Shown piece by piece: positions 1-6,332 of a stretch of DNA of 10,715 nt (the stretch's first letter is position 1; every line of letters begins with the position of its first letter). The notes under the pieces were generated by a model that made no database searches, had not been told where the DNA came from, and worked only from the letters and a program-made list of their open reading frames with translations. The DNA comes from JAKQHY01 sp034429475 (GTDB lineage: Bacteria; Chloroflexota; Anaerolineae; B4-G1; SLSP01), in NCBI GenBank assembly GCA_034429475.1, contig DAOUGD010000308.1, positions 1 through 10,715 of the forward strand, read 5' to 3'. Both the position numbers and the translations under genes were made by a program.

Positions 1-55
1 CGCCCCCAGCACCCCTGCAACTCTCCTTGCCATGCCTGGGGTAGCCTCCGCAAAG

Positions 56-129
56 GGTACGATATTGTGAGACTGTAAAGGTACGATTTTACAAGACTAC
101 AGGGGGTACGATTTTACAAGCCCTTACAA
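56..129. repeat. Three tandem 24-25 bp direct repeats, possible transposon end
   Basis: Three head-to-tail units begin at 56, 80 and 105. Units 2 and 3 share the 16 bases GGTACGATTTTACAAG exactly. Unit 1 keeps the first eight bases and then diverges. Read on the minus strand the block starts with TGT near 128 and repeats TTGTAAAATCGTACC. Multiple direct transposase-binding repeats of this size behind a terminal TGT are known at the ends of IS21-family elements, so this may be one end of an element lying to the left of the window. Iteron-like operator sites for the adjacent recombinase-like gene are an alternative. No transposase gene is visible in the window. Confidence 0.6.
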
Positions 130-132
130 CGC

Positions 133-189
133 AAAACGTAAAACGTAAGGCTTTCACAGTGAAGTCATTACGTTTCACGTTTTACGTTT
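133..189. repeat. Inverted heptamer repeat (AAACGTA family)
   Basis: The left arm holds two copies of AAACGTA (134-147). The right arm holds three heptamers, TTACGTT, TCACGTT and TTACGTT (168-188). Bases 133-148 pair with 168-183 over 16 positions with one mismatch (140 against 176). The loop contains a further small inverted repeat, TTCAC-A-GTGAA (153-163). There is no T-run after it, so it does not look like an intrinsic terminator. It lies directly upstream of the promoter of the recombinase-like gene and could be a regulatory site or a dispersed repeat. Confidence 0.7.
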
Positions 190-207
190 CATCAATCTGT
201 ATATAAT
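181..207 (+). promoter_or_regulatory. Candidate sigma-70-type promoter overlapping the longest start codon
   Basis: A perfect -10 hexamer TATAAT lies at 202-207, with a weak -35 match TTTACG at 181-186 and a short 15 bp spacer. Transcription would begin near 213-215, which is the position of the second in-frame ATG. The ATG at 206 sits inside the -10 box itself and is therefore an unlikely start. The transcript would be leaderless or nearly so, which fits the lack of any Shine-Dalgarno sequence here. Confidence 0.5.
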
Positions 208-214
208 GGGGCCT

Positions 215-1177
215 ATGATGGACACTTCAGAGCAGTTGCCGCTGTTTGAGGCGCCGACGCCGGAGGTTAAGCCGGCACCGGCCTCCCCGCCGCCGCTGTT
301 GACGCCGCGCTCGCCGTTGAGCCGGGCGCTCGGCGAATTTGAGAGTTATATGCAGCGACGCGGCTTTACGGAGAACACGCAGCAGGCGTTTCGCCTTGAT
401 CTGCAAATCCTGGCGGAGTACCTTACCCCGGTCAAGCCTCTCGGCGAGATTTCACCCGCTACCCTCAATGCCTTTCTCAAGTGGATGGAGGGGCCGCGCC
501 GCGTTTCGTGTAGCCCCAAGACGTTGGAACGGCGGATCACCACGCTCAAGGTGTTTTTCGGGTGGCTGGCGGAGATGGAGTATCTGCCCAAAGACGTGGC
601 GGCGCCCCTGATTCACCATTCGATTACCGCGCCGTTGGCCGACATCCTCAACGACGCGCAGCTTGAGGCGGCGCTGGCGGTGACGCAATCCCTGCGGCAG
701 GGCGGTCAGAATCGCAAGCCGGATGCGCGCCCCCATCTGCTACTCACGCTGATTTTGCACACCGGCATCAAAAAGAGCGAGTGCGTCGCCTTGCAGCTCA
801 ACCACCTGGAACTGGACGCGGCCAATCCGGCGCTGTGGGTGCGCTACAAGCAGAGCAACCGCCGTCACAAGGAGCGTCGCATTGCGCTGCCGACGTGGTG
901 GCCGGCGGTGTTGCAGGAATACCTGGATCAGCAGCAACCGCAGCAATTCCTTTTCCCCTGCACCGCGCGCAACCTGGAGTATGTGTTGACCGACGTGGCC
1001 CGCCAGGCCGAGATATTGCGGCTGACCTTCGAAATGCTGCGCTGGACGTGCGCCGCCCGCGACTTCAACGAGGGCATGGATCGGGAAGACCTGCGTCACA
1101 AACTCGGCTTATCGGAAATCAGTTGGTACGAAGTCGAGCCGAAGCTGGCCTTGTTGACGCAACGGTTGAAGGCTTAA
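215..1177 (+). CDS. Degenerate tyrosine recombinase/integrase-fold protein
   Basis: About 320 residues with the layout of a XerC/XerD-type tyrosine recombinase. A Pro/Ala-rich leader (residues 10-33) is followed by a SAM-like DNA-binding N-terminal domain (about 35-125, ending in LKVFFGWLAEMEYL) and a catalytic-fold domain (about 145-320). The catalytic set is damaged. The first Arg of TGLR is Lys186 (TGIKKSE). The HxxR motif is EMLR, so His becomes Glu273 while Arg276 is kept. The later His/Trp of LGH is Leu299. A Tyr305 is present in SWYEVEP, but it lies three residues closer to LG than usual, so its homology to the nucleophile is uncertain. Hairpin lysines (212, 219) remain. I infer a DNA-binding protein that probably cannot recombine DNA. 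The start at 215 was preferred over 206 because of the -10 box. ATG at 218 is equally possible. The gene stands alone and ends in a strong terminator. Confidence 0.8.
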   Translation: MMDTSEQLPLFEAPTPEVKPAPASPPPLLTPRSPLSRALGEFESYMQRRGFTENTQQAFRLDLQILAEYLTPVKPLGEISPATLNAFLKWMEGPRRVSCSPKTLERRITTLKVFFGWLAEMEYLPKDVAAPLIHHSITAPLADILNDAQLEAALAVTQSLRQGGQNRKPDARPHLLLTLILHTGIKKSECVALQLNHLELDAANPALWVRYKQSNRRHKERRIALPTWWPAVLQEYLDQQQPQQFLFPCTARNLEYVLTDVARQAEILRLTFEMLRWTCAARDFNEGMDREDLRHKLGLSEISWYEVEPKLALLTQRLKA

Positions 1178-1183
1178 TGAAAG

Positions 1184-1232
1184 GTGTGTTTTCGCGGACG
1201 GGGAACCGTCCGCGAAAACACACGCTTTTTTT
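1184..1232 (+). terminator. Rho-independent terminator
   Basis: Bases 1184-1201 pair perfectly with 1206-1223 (18 bp) around the tetraloop GGAA. Seven T residues follow at 1226-1232. It begins seven bases after the stop codon of the recombinase-like gene and isolates that gene from the dehydrogenase operon. Confidence 0.93.
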
Positions 1233-1267
1233 GACTATACGACTACACGACTGACGACTATCAGACT
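1233..1267. repeat. Short degenerate word repeat (GACTA[TC]AC family)
   Basis: The motif GACT recurs at 1233, 1241, 1249, 1256 and 1264, mostly with 7-8 base spacing, between the terminator and the ribosome binding site of the dehydrogenase gene. It is less regular than the other arrays in the window. No convincing promoter could be picked out within it. Confidence 0.55.
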
Positions 1268-1283
1268 TTTTTGAGGAGGCACT

Positions 1284-2639
1284 ATGAATTCTTCACTTTC
1301 GGACAAGATCACGCATCGCACCGCCCAGGTGGCGATCATCGGCATGGGCTACGTGGGACTGCCGTTGGCGCTGGCGTTTGCGAAGGCCGGTTTCACGGCC
1401 ATCGGCATTGAGGTTAATGCGGAGAAGGTCGCTGCGCTCAACGCGGGCCACAGCTACATCGAAGATGTGGCGGATACGGAACTGGCGCCGCACCTTGCGG
1501 CGGGCCGCCTGCGCGCGACCGGCGACTATGCCGTCCTGCGCGAGTGCGACGCGGTCTTCATCTGTGTGCCGACGCCCTACACCATCCAGCGCACGCCGGA
1601 TTTGAGCTATATCATCAGCGCCACGGAGGGCATTGCGCCGCACCTGCGGCCCGGCCAATTGGTGGTGCTGCAATCCACCACCTACCCCGGCACGACGACT
1701 GAGGTGTGCCAGCCGATCCTGGAAAAAGTGAGCGGGCTGCACGCGGCTCAGGACGAGTTTTATCTGGCTTTCTCGCCGGAGCGGATTGATCCCGGCAACC
1801 AAAAGTGGAGCGCGTACAACACCCCCAAAGTGGTGGGCGGCCTGACGCCGGAGGCCACCACCGTCGCCGCCGCGCTGCTGCGGCAGATGGGCGCGCCGGT
1901 GCACGAAGTCTCGTCGCCCGCCGCCGCCGAACTGACCAAGCTGCTGGAGAACACCTTCCGCGCCGTCAACATCGCCCTGGTCAACGAGATCGCGCAGTTG
2001 GCGGAGCGGATGGACATTGACTTCTGGGAAGTCATCGAGGCGGCCAAGACCAAGCCGTTTGGGTTCATGTCCTTCAAGCCGGGGCCGGGGGTTGGGGGCC
2101 ACTGCATCCCCATTGATCCCTACTACCTGCTCTGGAAGGCCCGTGAGTACGATTTCTACACGCGCTTCATCGAGCTGGCGGCGGAAACCAACGAGGCGAT
2201 GCCCTATCACGTCGTAGACCTGACGACGCGCGGTTTGAGCATGGTTGGCAAGCCCTTGCGCGGTGCGCGGACGCTGGTGCTGGGCGTCGCCTTCAAACCC
2301 GACATCAGCGACTCCCGCGATACGCCGGCGCAGCGCGTGCTCGAACTGTTGTTGGCGCGCGGCGCGGTGGTGCATTACCACGACCCCTTTGTGCCCCGGT
2401 TCACCATCGGCGGCAATGTCTTCTGCCCCGTCGAACTGACCCTGGACTCGGCGCCACTGACCGACGCGGAACTGGCGGAAACCGACGCCGTGGTCATCGT
2501 TACCGGGCATCACACGGTGGATTATGCCCGCATCCTGGCGCAGACGGGATTGGTGGTGGACAGTTGCAACGTCACGCGCGGGTTGGCGGGGACGGCCACC
2601 GTGATTCGCCTGGGCGCGCCATTGCCCGCACTGTCGTAA
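1284..2639 (+). CDS. Nucleotide-sugar 6-dehydrogenase, WbpA/WecC type (UDP-GlcNAc or UDP-ManNAc)
   Basis: A cytoplasmic enzyme of 451 residues that oxidises a UDP-N-acetylhexosamine at C6 to the uronate in two NAD+-dependent steps, feeding surface polysaccharide synthesis. The NAD-binding Rossmann motif GMGYVG is at residues 20-25. Catalytic residues of the UDP-sugar dehydrogenase family are in place: Thr132/133 in STTYPGTT, Glu166 in SPERIDPG, Lys219 and Asn223 in KLLENTFRAVN, and the nucleophile Cys274 with Asp278 in GGHCIPIDPYY. The C-terminal UDP-binding domain carries GVAFKPDISDSRDTPA. Length is normal for the family. The motifs KLLENTFRAVNIALVNE and SFKPGPGVGGHCIP favour the UDP-GlcNAc 6-dehydrogenase (WbpA) branch over UDP-glucose dehydrogenase, but substrate cannot be settled by eye. 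A strong ribosome binding site, GAGGAGG (1273-1279), supports the start. It probably heads an operon with the DedA gene 6 bp downstream. Confidence 0.92.
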   Translation: MNSSLSDKITHRTAQVAIIGMGYVGLPLALAFAKAGFTAIGIEVNAEKVAALNAGHSYIEDVADTELAPHLAAGRLRATGDYAVLRECDAVFICVPTPYTIQRTPDLSYIISATEGIAPHLRPGQLVVLQSTTYPGTTTEVCQPILEKVSGLHAAQDEFYLAFSPERIDPGNQKWSAYNTPKVVGGLTPEATTVAAALLRQMGAPVHEVSSPAAAELTKLLENTFRAVNIALVNEIAQLAERMDIDFWEVIEAAKTKPFGFMSFKPGPGVGGHCIPIDPYYLLWKAREYDFYTRFIELAAETNEAMPYHVVDLTTRGLSMVGKPLRGARTLVLGVAFKPDISDSRDTPAQRVLELLLARGAVVHYHDPFVPRFTIGGNVFCPVELTLDSAPLTDAELAETDAVVIVTGHHTVDYARILAQTGLVVDSCNVTRGLAGTATVIRLGAPLPALS

Positions 2640-2645
2640 CGCTAG

Positions 2646-3251
2646 ATGAGCGACCAGCAAGCTCCGACGCGGCCCCGGCGAGAAAAGACCCCCGCGCAGA
2701 AACGTTTCATCGTCATTCTGCGGGTTCTCATTGTGGTGGTCTTTGTCGGTTTTACCGGCTACATCGCCCTGAACCGCGACCAAATCACCTTTGAGCGGCT
2801 CAGCGGCCTGGGCTACCTGGGCGCGTTCCTGATGGCCTGGATCGGCAGCACGACCGTGTTGCTGCCGATTCCGCATCTGGCGTTCACCTTCACCATGGGC
2901 TCGCTGTTTGTCCCCTGGTGGATCGGGCTGTGCGCCGGATTCGGCGACTCCCTGGGCGAACTGTGGGGCTACCTCGCCGGTTACGCCGTCGAAGACCTGG
3001 TGGACCGCTGGAAAATCTATCCCCGGATCGAGGCGTGGGTGCGGAAATACGGCGAGCTGGTCATCTTTTTGATGGGGATCGTGCCCATGCCCCTGTTCGA
3101 CATGGCCGGCATGGCCGCCGGCGCCACAGGGATGCCAATCTGGCGCTTCTATCTGGCAACCTGGAGCGCCAAAACCATCAAGGCGATTGTCTTCGCCTGG
3201 GCCGGGCATTATGGCATTGACTGGCTGGCGAAGGTGCTGGGGGTAGGGTAG
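2646..3251 (+). CDS. DedA/VTT-domain integral membrane protein
   Basis: A 201-residue membrane protein. After a basic cytoplasmic N-terminus (1-20) comes a membrane helix (about 21-42). The VTT (DedA/SNARE-associated) domain follows at about 55-185: a hydrophobic re-entrant-like segment around GAFLMAWIGSTTVLLPIP (59-76), the family's Gly-Glu motif GDSLGELWGYLAGY (100-113), and the Pro-rich second half GIVPMPLFDMAGMAAGATG (144-162) ending in WRFYLATW. Some DedA proteins return undecaprenyl phosphate to the inner leaflet. Here its place 6 bp behind a nucleotide-sugar dehydrogenase fits recycling of the lipid carrier used in glycan export, but that is inferred. No clear Shine-Dalgarno precedes the ATG, so translation is probably coupled to the upstream gene. 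The stop codon abuts a heptamer array that forms a terminator. Confidence 0.85.
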   Translation: MSDQQAPTRPRREKTPAQKRFIVILRVLIVVVFVGFTGYIALNRDQITFERLSGLGYLGAFLMAWIGSTTVLLPIPHLAFTFTMGSLFVPWWIGLCAGFGDSLGELWGYLAGYAVEDLVDRWKIYPRIEAWVRKYGELVIFLMGIVPMPLFDMAGMAAGATGMPIWRFYLATWSAKTIKAIVFAWAGHYGIDWLAKVLGVG

Positions 3252-3313
3252 CAAGAGGCAGGAAGCAAGACGCAGGAGGCAGGATTCTTGTCTCTTGCGT
3301 CTTGCCTCTTTTT
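3251..3313. repeat. Nine-unit heptamer array (GCAAGAG / TCTTGCC)
   Basis: Five plus-oriented heptamers (GCAAGAG, GCAGGAA, GCAAGAC, GCAGGAG, GCAGGAT; 3251-3285) are followed without a break by four complementary ones (TCTTGTC, TCTTGCG, TCTTGCC, TCTTTTT; 3286-3313). The first base of the array is the last base of the DedA stop codon. The units alternate between GCAAG and GCAGG forms. Confidence 0.85.
3262..3313 (+). terminator. Intrinsic terminator built from the heptamer array
   Basis: Bases 3265-3283 pair with 3287-3305, 19 positions including three G-U pairs, leaving a three-base loop (ATT). CTCTTTTT follows at 3306-3313. The hairpin and T-run follow the DedA stop codon closely, so this should end the dehydrogenase-DedA transcript. 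The next plus-strand gene begins 10 bases further on, and no promoter for it is obvious, so it may depend on read-through. Confidence 0.75.
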
Positions 3314-3323
3314 GGGGGTGTCT

Positions 3324-4904
3324 ATGAAGATTGTTGTGTTACGCCACGCACACATTTACACCGGCGACCCGGCGCAGCCCTGGGCGCAGGCGCTCGCCGT
3401 TGTGGATGGCAAGGTGGCCGGGCTGGACGCCGCTGCGCTCTCCTGGCTCGACGCACCCGGCGCCGTTGCTGAGGATTTGGGCGGCGCGTTGGTCCTCCCC
3501 GGCCTGACGGACGCGCACATTCACTTGATGTGGTACGCGCTCAGCCTGCGCGAATTGCCACTGCGCGACGTTTCCCGCGCCGACTTGCTGACGCAGGTGG
3601 CGGCGCGAGCCGCTGTCACGCCGCCGGGCGCGTGGATTCTAGGCCGGGGGTGGGATCAAAATGGGTGGGATGACCGGCGCTTCCCAACGGCGGCGGAACT
3701 GGATCGCGTTGCGCCGTCGCATCCGGTGGCGCTCATCGCCAAGAGCGCGCACGCGCTGGCGGCGAACACGGCGGCCATGCGCGCGGCCGGCGTCACGGCG
3801 GCCACGCCCGATCCGCCGGGCGGCAAAGTGGGCCGCAGCGCCGACGGAACGCCGGACGGGATGTTCTTTGAGAATGCGGAGCGCCTCATTCAGTCGGCCA
3901 TTCCCGCGCCGACGCTCCCGGAGGTGGTGGAGGCGCTGGACGCGGCGCAGGATCACCTGCTGGCCGCCGGTCTGACGGGGGTGCATGACGTGGATGGCAG
4001 CCCATCGCTGGCGGCGATCCAGGAATTGCGGCGGCAGGGGCGGCAACGCATCCGCGTGGTTAAGTACGTGCGGCAGGAAGCGTTGGCGGGCGCGTTGGCG
4101 GTAGGCCTGCGCAGCGGCATGGGCGACGACTGGTTGCACTTCGGCGGCCTCAAGCTCTTTGCCGACGGCGCGCTGGGGGCGCGCACCGGGGCGATGTTCG
4201 CGCCTTACGCTGGCGAGCCGGACAACGTGGGGATGCTCACGCTGCCGCCGGAGGAACTGCGCGAGCTTGCGCGGCAGGCGGCGGAAAATGGCATTGCCCT
4301 GGCGATTCACGCCATCGGCGACCGGGCCAACCGGGTGGTGTTGGAGGCGTTGGAGGCGGCGCGTCCGCTCAACCTGCACCTGCGCCACCGCATTGAGCAT
4401 GTGCAGCACATCCTGCCTGAGGATCAGCCGCGTCTGGGGCGGGCGGGCATCGTGGCGTCCATGCAACCCATCCACGAGCCGCACGATATGGAGACGGTGG
4501 AACGCTATCTGGGGGAGCGCGGTGCGTACACCTATCTGTGGCGGTCGCTGGCGGAGGGCGGCGCGGTGCTGGCCTTCGGCTCGGACGCGCCGATTGAGGT
4601 TTTCGATCCGTTCCTGGCGCTGTACGCTGCCGTCACGCGCCGCCGCGAGGATGGCGCGCCCGGTCCGGAGGGTTGGTATCCAGAGCAGCGGCTCACGCTG
4701 GCCGAAGCGGTGCGCGCCTATACGTGGGGCGCGGCCTACGCCGCCGGGCTGGAATCGCGGCTGGGGCTGCTGACACCCGGTTATCACGCCGATTTGTTGG
4801 TGCTGGATCGGGACATCTTCGCCGAGCCGCCGGAAGCGCTGTTGGCGACGTGCGTTCGCCGCGTGATGGTGGGCGGGGAGTGGCGAATAGCGAATGGCGA
4901 ATAG
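3324..4904 (+). CDS. YtcJ-like metal-dependent amidohydrolase (Amidohydro_3)
   Basis: A 526-residue amidohydrolase-superfamily enzyme, probably hydrolysing an amide or N-acyl bond. Substrate is unknown. Metal ligands and motifs of the YtcJ-like branch are present: His65 and His67 in LTDAHIHL, Lys277 in GLKLFADGALGARTG (the position that may be carbamylated), His329 in IHAIGDRAN, His359/His362 in HRIEHVQH, and Asp421 in FGSDAPIE. Length matches the family (about 530). No signal peptide, so cytoplasmic. The ATG at 3324 is chosen because GGGGGTG (3314-3320) precedes it and the protein then opens with the usual strand (MKIVVLRHAHIYTG). A longer TTG start at 3288 lies inside the heptamer array. 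The C-terminal RIANGE and the stop codon are encoded by another heptamer array, so the original C-terminus may have been replaced. Its link to glycan genes is by position only. Confidence 0.88.
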   Translation: MKIVVLRHAHIYTGDPAQPWAQALAVVDGKVAGLDAAALSWLDAPGAVAEDLGGALVLPGLTDAHIHLMWYALSLRELPLRDVSRADLLTQVAARAAVTPPGAWILGRGWDQNGWDDRRFPTAAELDRVAPSHPVALIAKSAHALAANTAAMRAAGVTAATPDPPGGKVGRSADGTPDGMFFENAERLIQSAIPAPTLPEVVEALDAAQDHLLAAGLTGVHDVDGSPSLAAIQELRRQGRQRIRVVKYVRQEALAGALAVGLRSGMGDDWLHFGGLKLFADGALGARTGAMFAPYAGEPDNVGMLTLPPEELRELARQAAENGIALAIHAIGDRANRVVLEALEAARPLNLHLRHRIEHVQHILPEDQPRLGRAGIVASMQPIHEPHDMETVERYLGERGAYTYLWRSLAEGGAVLAFGSDAPIEVFDPFLALYAAVTRRREDGAPGPEGWYPEQRLTLAEAVRAYTWGAAYAAGLESRLGLLTPGYHADLLVLDRDIFAEPPEALLATCVRRVMVGGEWRIANGE

Positions 4905-4987
4905 CGAATAGCGAATAGCAAATAGCAAATAGTAAATAGCAAATAGCGAATAGCGAATAGCAAATAGCAAATAGCGAATTACGAATG
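4883..4987. repeat. Fifteen-unit heptamer array (GCGAATA / GCAAATA)
   Basis: Fifteen consecutive heptamers in strict register, most of them GCGAATA or GCAAATA, with variants GCGAATG, GTAAATA, GCGAATT and ACGAATG. The first three units lie inside the amidohydrolase gene and provide its stop codon. Three reverse-complement units (AATTTGC, TATTCGC, TATTCGG) lie at 5034-5054 on the far side of a hairpin. Read on the minus strand the array translates to a repeating LFAIRYS pattern, which can create spurious gene calls. Confidence 0.93.
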
Positions 4988-5062
4988 ATTGATGGAGGTT
5001 ATGAAGGCGACGCAGAAGCTGCGTCGCCTTCGTAATTTGCTATTCGCTATTCGGAATTTTTT
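4963..5062. terminator. Nested hairpins between convergent genes, probable bidirectional terminator
   Basis: An outer stem pairs 4963-4985 with 5029-5051 (23 positions, one A-C mismatch and one G-U), followed by T residues at 5057-5062 for plus-strand transcription. Inside it is a perfect 13 bp stem, 5003-5015 with 5019-5031 around AAG, which overlaps the outer stem by three bases, so the two compete at their junction. The structure separates the amidohydrolase gene (plus) from the coiled-coil gene (minus), whose stop codon at 5061-5063 lies in the same T/A tract. Confidence 0.7.
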
Positions 5063-6272
5063 ATAGCAGTTCCTTGTGTTTTTCTTCGGCGAAGCGGCGT
5101 AGTTCTTTGAGGCGTTGCGCCGGGAGTTCGTGGTTGGCGGTGCTTACTTCCTGGACGGCTTTGTGCCAACGTTCCACCGCTGCGCGCAGTTCTTCCCATA
5201 AAGCCACAATTTCCCGGTAGTAGAGTTCCACTTGCTCATCCAGGACCGCCATGTGTTCCATGCTTTTTTGCGTGGCGAGGTCCTGGCGCCGCCAGCGGTC
5301 TTCCTCCGATACCTGGCGCTTTTGCCAATCGCGCGCAAAGGTGGCCTGCCATTCTTCCCATTGCCGACGGAGACGTTCCTCGGTGATGCGCTGCATTTCC
5401 GCAATTTCGTTTTGGCGCTTTTCGATGCGTCCCTGGAAGGCGTCCAGCGCATCGAGGGATTGTTTGTTCTGGTTGTAGAGCAAGGCGTACTTTTGCGTTT
5501 GCTCCACCAGGCGCACGACTTCGGCGTTGACGCGCTCGGCCTGGTCCAGGAATTGCTTGACGCGCTGCTCCCGCTGGAAGTCGGCGACGCGCAGTTCCTC
5601 AATGCGGGGATCGTAAGATTTGGCGATCTGGACGGCCTCGTCCACGCGGGTGGGAATTTTGCGGATGCTGTCTTCCAGGCGCGTGAGTTTGATGGCTAAT
5701 TCGTCCAGGCTTTTGCGGAGGGGCGGCATTTCGCCTTCGAGGGCGCCGACGCGGCGTGTGTCGGCGCGGCGCTGCTCTTCCAGGTAGACGATGGATTGCA
5801 GGCGGTCGTCGGTGCGTTTGGTCAGGTCGGCGATGCTGTTGGCGACCGTCTGGAGTTGGCCCTGGAGCCGCTGTTCCCCGGCCTCGCGGGCTTTCAACGG
5901 TTCGTCCAGCCGCAGCAAGGGGCGCATTTTCTGATCCAGTTCGGTTAATTGTTCGTTGATGGCTTCCATTTCTGCGCGGCGCATTTGCTCGCTTTCCTGG
6001 CGTTCCCGGCGGGTCGCCAACTTGAACTCTTCCAGCGTGTGATTCAGGTCCCGGTAGGCTTTCTCAATCATGGCCGGAAGCTCTTCGTTGCGGCGCACCT
6101 GCGTGCGCAGCTCCACCAGGTCGTGGTGCATCCGTTCGAGGTCTACTGACTGCCCTTCAATCGTTTGAAGCTGCTGTTCCAGACGCTCTTGTAGCGCCGA
6201 GATGAGCAATTTGTCACGTTTCCGCTCCTCATCCAGCCAGCGGAGCATTTGTTCGACTTGCGACGGTTCCAT
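5061..6272 (-). CDS. Coiled-coil protein of unknown function
   Basis: A 403-residue, highly charged protein rich in Glu, Gln, Arg, Leu and Lys. It has no membrane segment, no signal peptide, no cysteine and no nucleotide-binding loop. Long heptad-like stretches (about 1-115, 130-205 and 222-375) are broken at proline-containing points: RPLLRLDEP (117-125), MPPL (182-185), KIPTR (205-209) and SYDPR (219-223). A Trp-rich basic segment (WEEWQATFARDWQKRQ, 305-320, and W327) and another near W359 and W369 mark the C-terminal third. It resembles the arms of SMC/RecN or scaffold proteins without their ATPase heads, so a structural or scaffolding role is the most that can be inferred. AGGAG (on the complement of 6279-6283) lies six to seven bases before the ATG and supports the start. 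A separate promoter lies at 6333-6360. No recognised family; I cannot name it. Confidence 0.85.
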   Translation of the reverse strand: MEPSQVEQMLRWLDEERKRDKLLISALQERLEQQLQTIEGQSVDLERMHHDLVELRTQVRRNEELPAMIEKAYRDLNHTLEEFKLATRRERQESEQMRRAEMEAINEQLTELDQKMRPLLRLDEPLKAREAGEQRLQGQLQTVANSIADLTKRTDDRLQSIVYLEEQRRADTRRVGALEGEMPPLRKSLDELAIKLTRLEDSIRKIPTRVDEAVQIAKSYDPRIEELRVADFQREQRVKQFLDQAERVNAEVVRLVEQTQKYALLYNQNKQSLDALDAFQGRIEKRQNEIAEMQRITEERLRRQWEEWQATFARDWQKRQVSEEDRWRRQDLATQKSMEHMAVLDEQVELYYREIVALWEELRAAVERWHKAVQEVSTANHELPAQRLKELRRFAEEKHKELL

Positions 6273-6291
6273 TCTTGTCTCCTAAAAATGC

Positions 6292-6324
6292 GTCAACGGA
6301 TTCAACGGAATTTAACGGATTTTA
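6292..6324. repeat. Three-copy 9-10 bp word repeat ([TC]AACGGA family) in the leader of the coiled-coil gene
   Basis: On the plus strand TCAACGGAT, TCAACGGAA and TTTAACGGAT follow one another (6293-6320). In the minus-strand transcript this is a TCCGTTGAA-type repeat in the 5' leader, between the -10 box and the ribosome binding site. Short and degenerate, but of the same style as the other word arrays in the window. Confidence 0.55.
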
Positions 6325-6332
6325 TGGTGTCC

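Noticed and set aside
1..33. Possible divergent minus-strand gene start (ATG at 33-31, MARRVAGVLGA running off the left edge)
   Set aside because: Only eleven codons are visible, with a poorly spaced GGAGG. Too little to call.
1293..3254. 653-codon open frame on the minus strand
   Set aside because: Antisense shadow of the dehydrogenase and DedA genes. It is rich in His, Gln, Arg and Gly with no domain, as expected for the complement of GC-rich codons.
3288..3323. Longer TTG start for the amidohydrolase
   Set aside because: It lies in the terminator/heptamer array and adds a non-family N-terminus. The ATG at 3324 has a ribosome binding site and the expected first strand.
3639..4970. 443-codon open frame on the minus strand starting in the heptamer array
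   Set aside because: Antisense to the well-supported amidohydrolase. Its hydrophobic LFAIRYS start is only the translated repeat.
4883..4987. CRISPR array
   Set aside because: Units are 7 bp with no spacers and no cas genes nearby. It is a simple heptamer tandem repeat.
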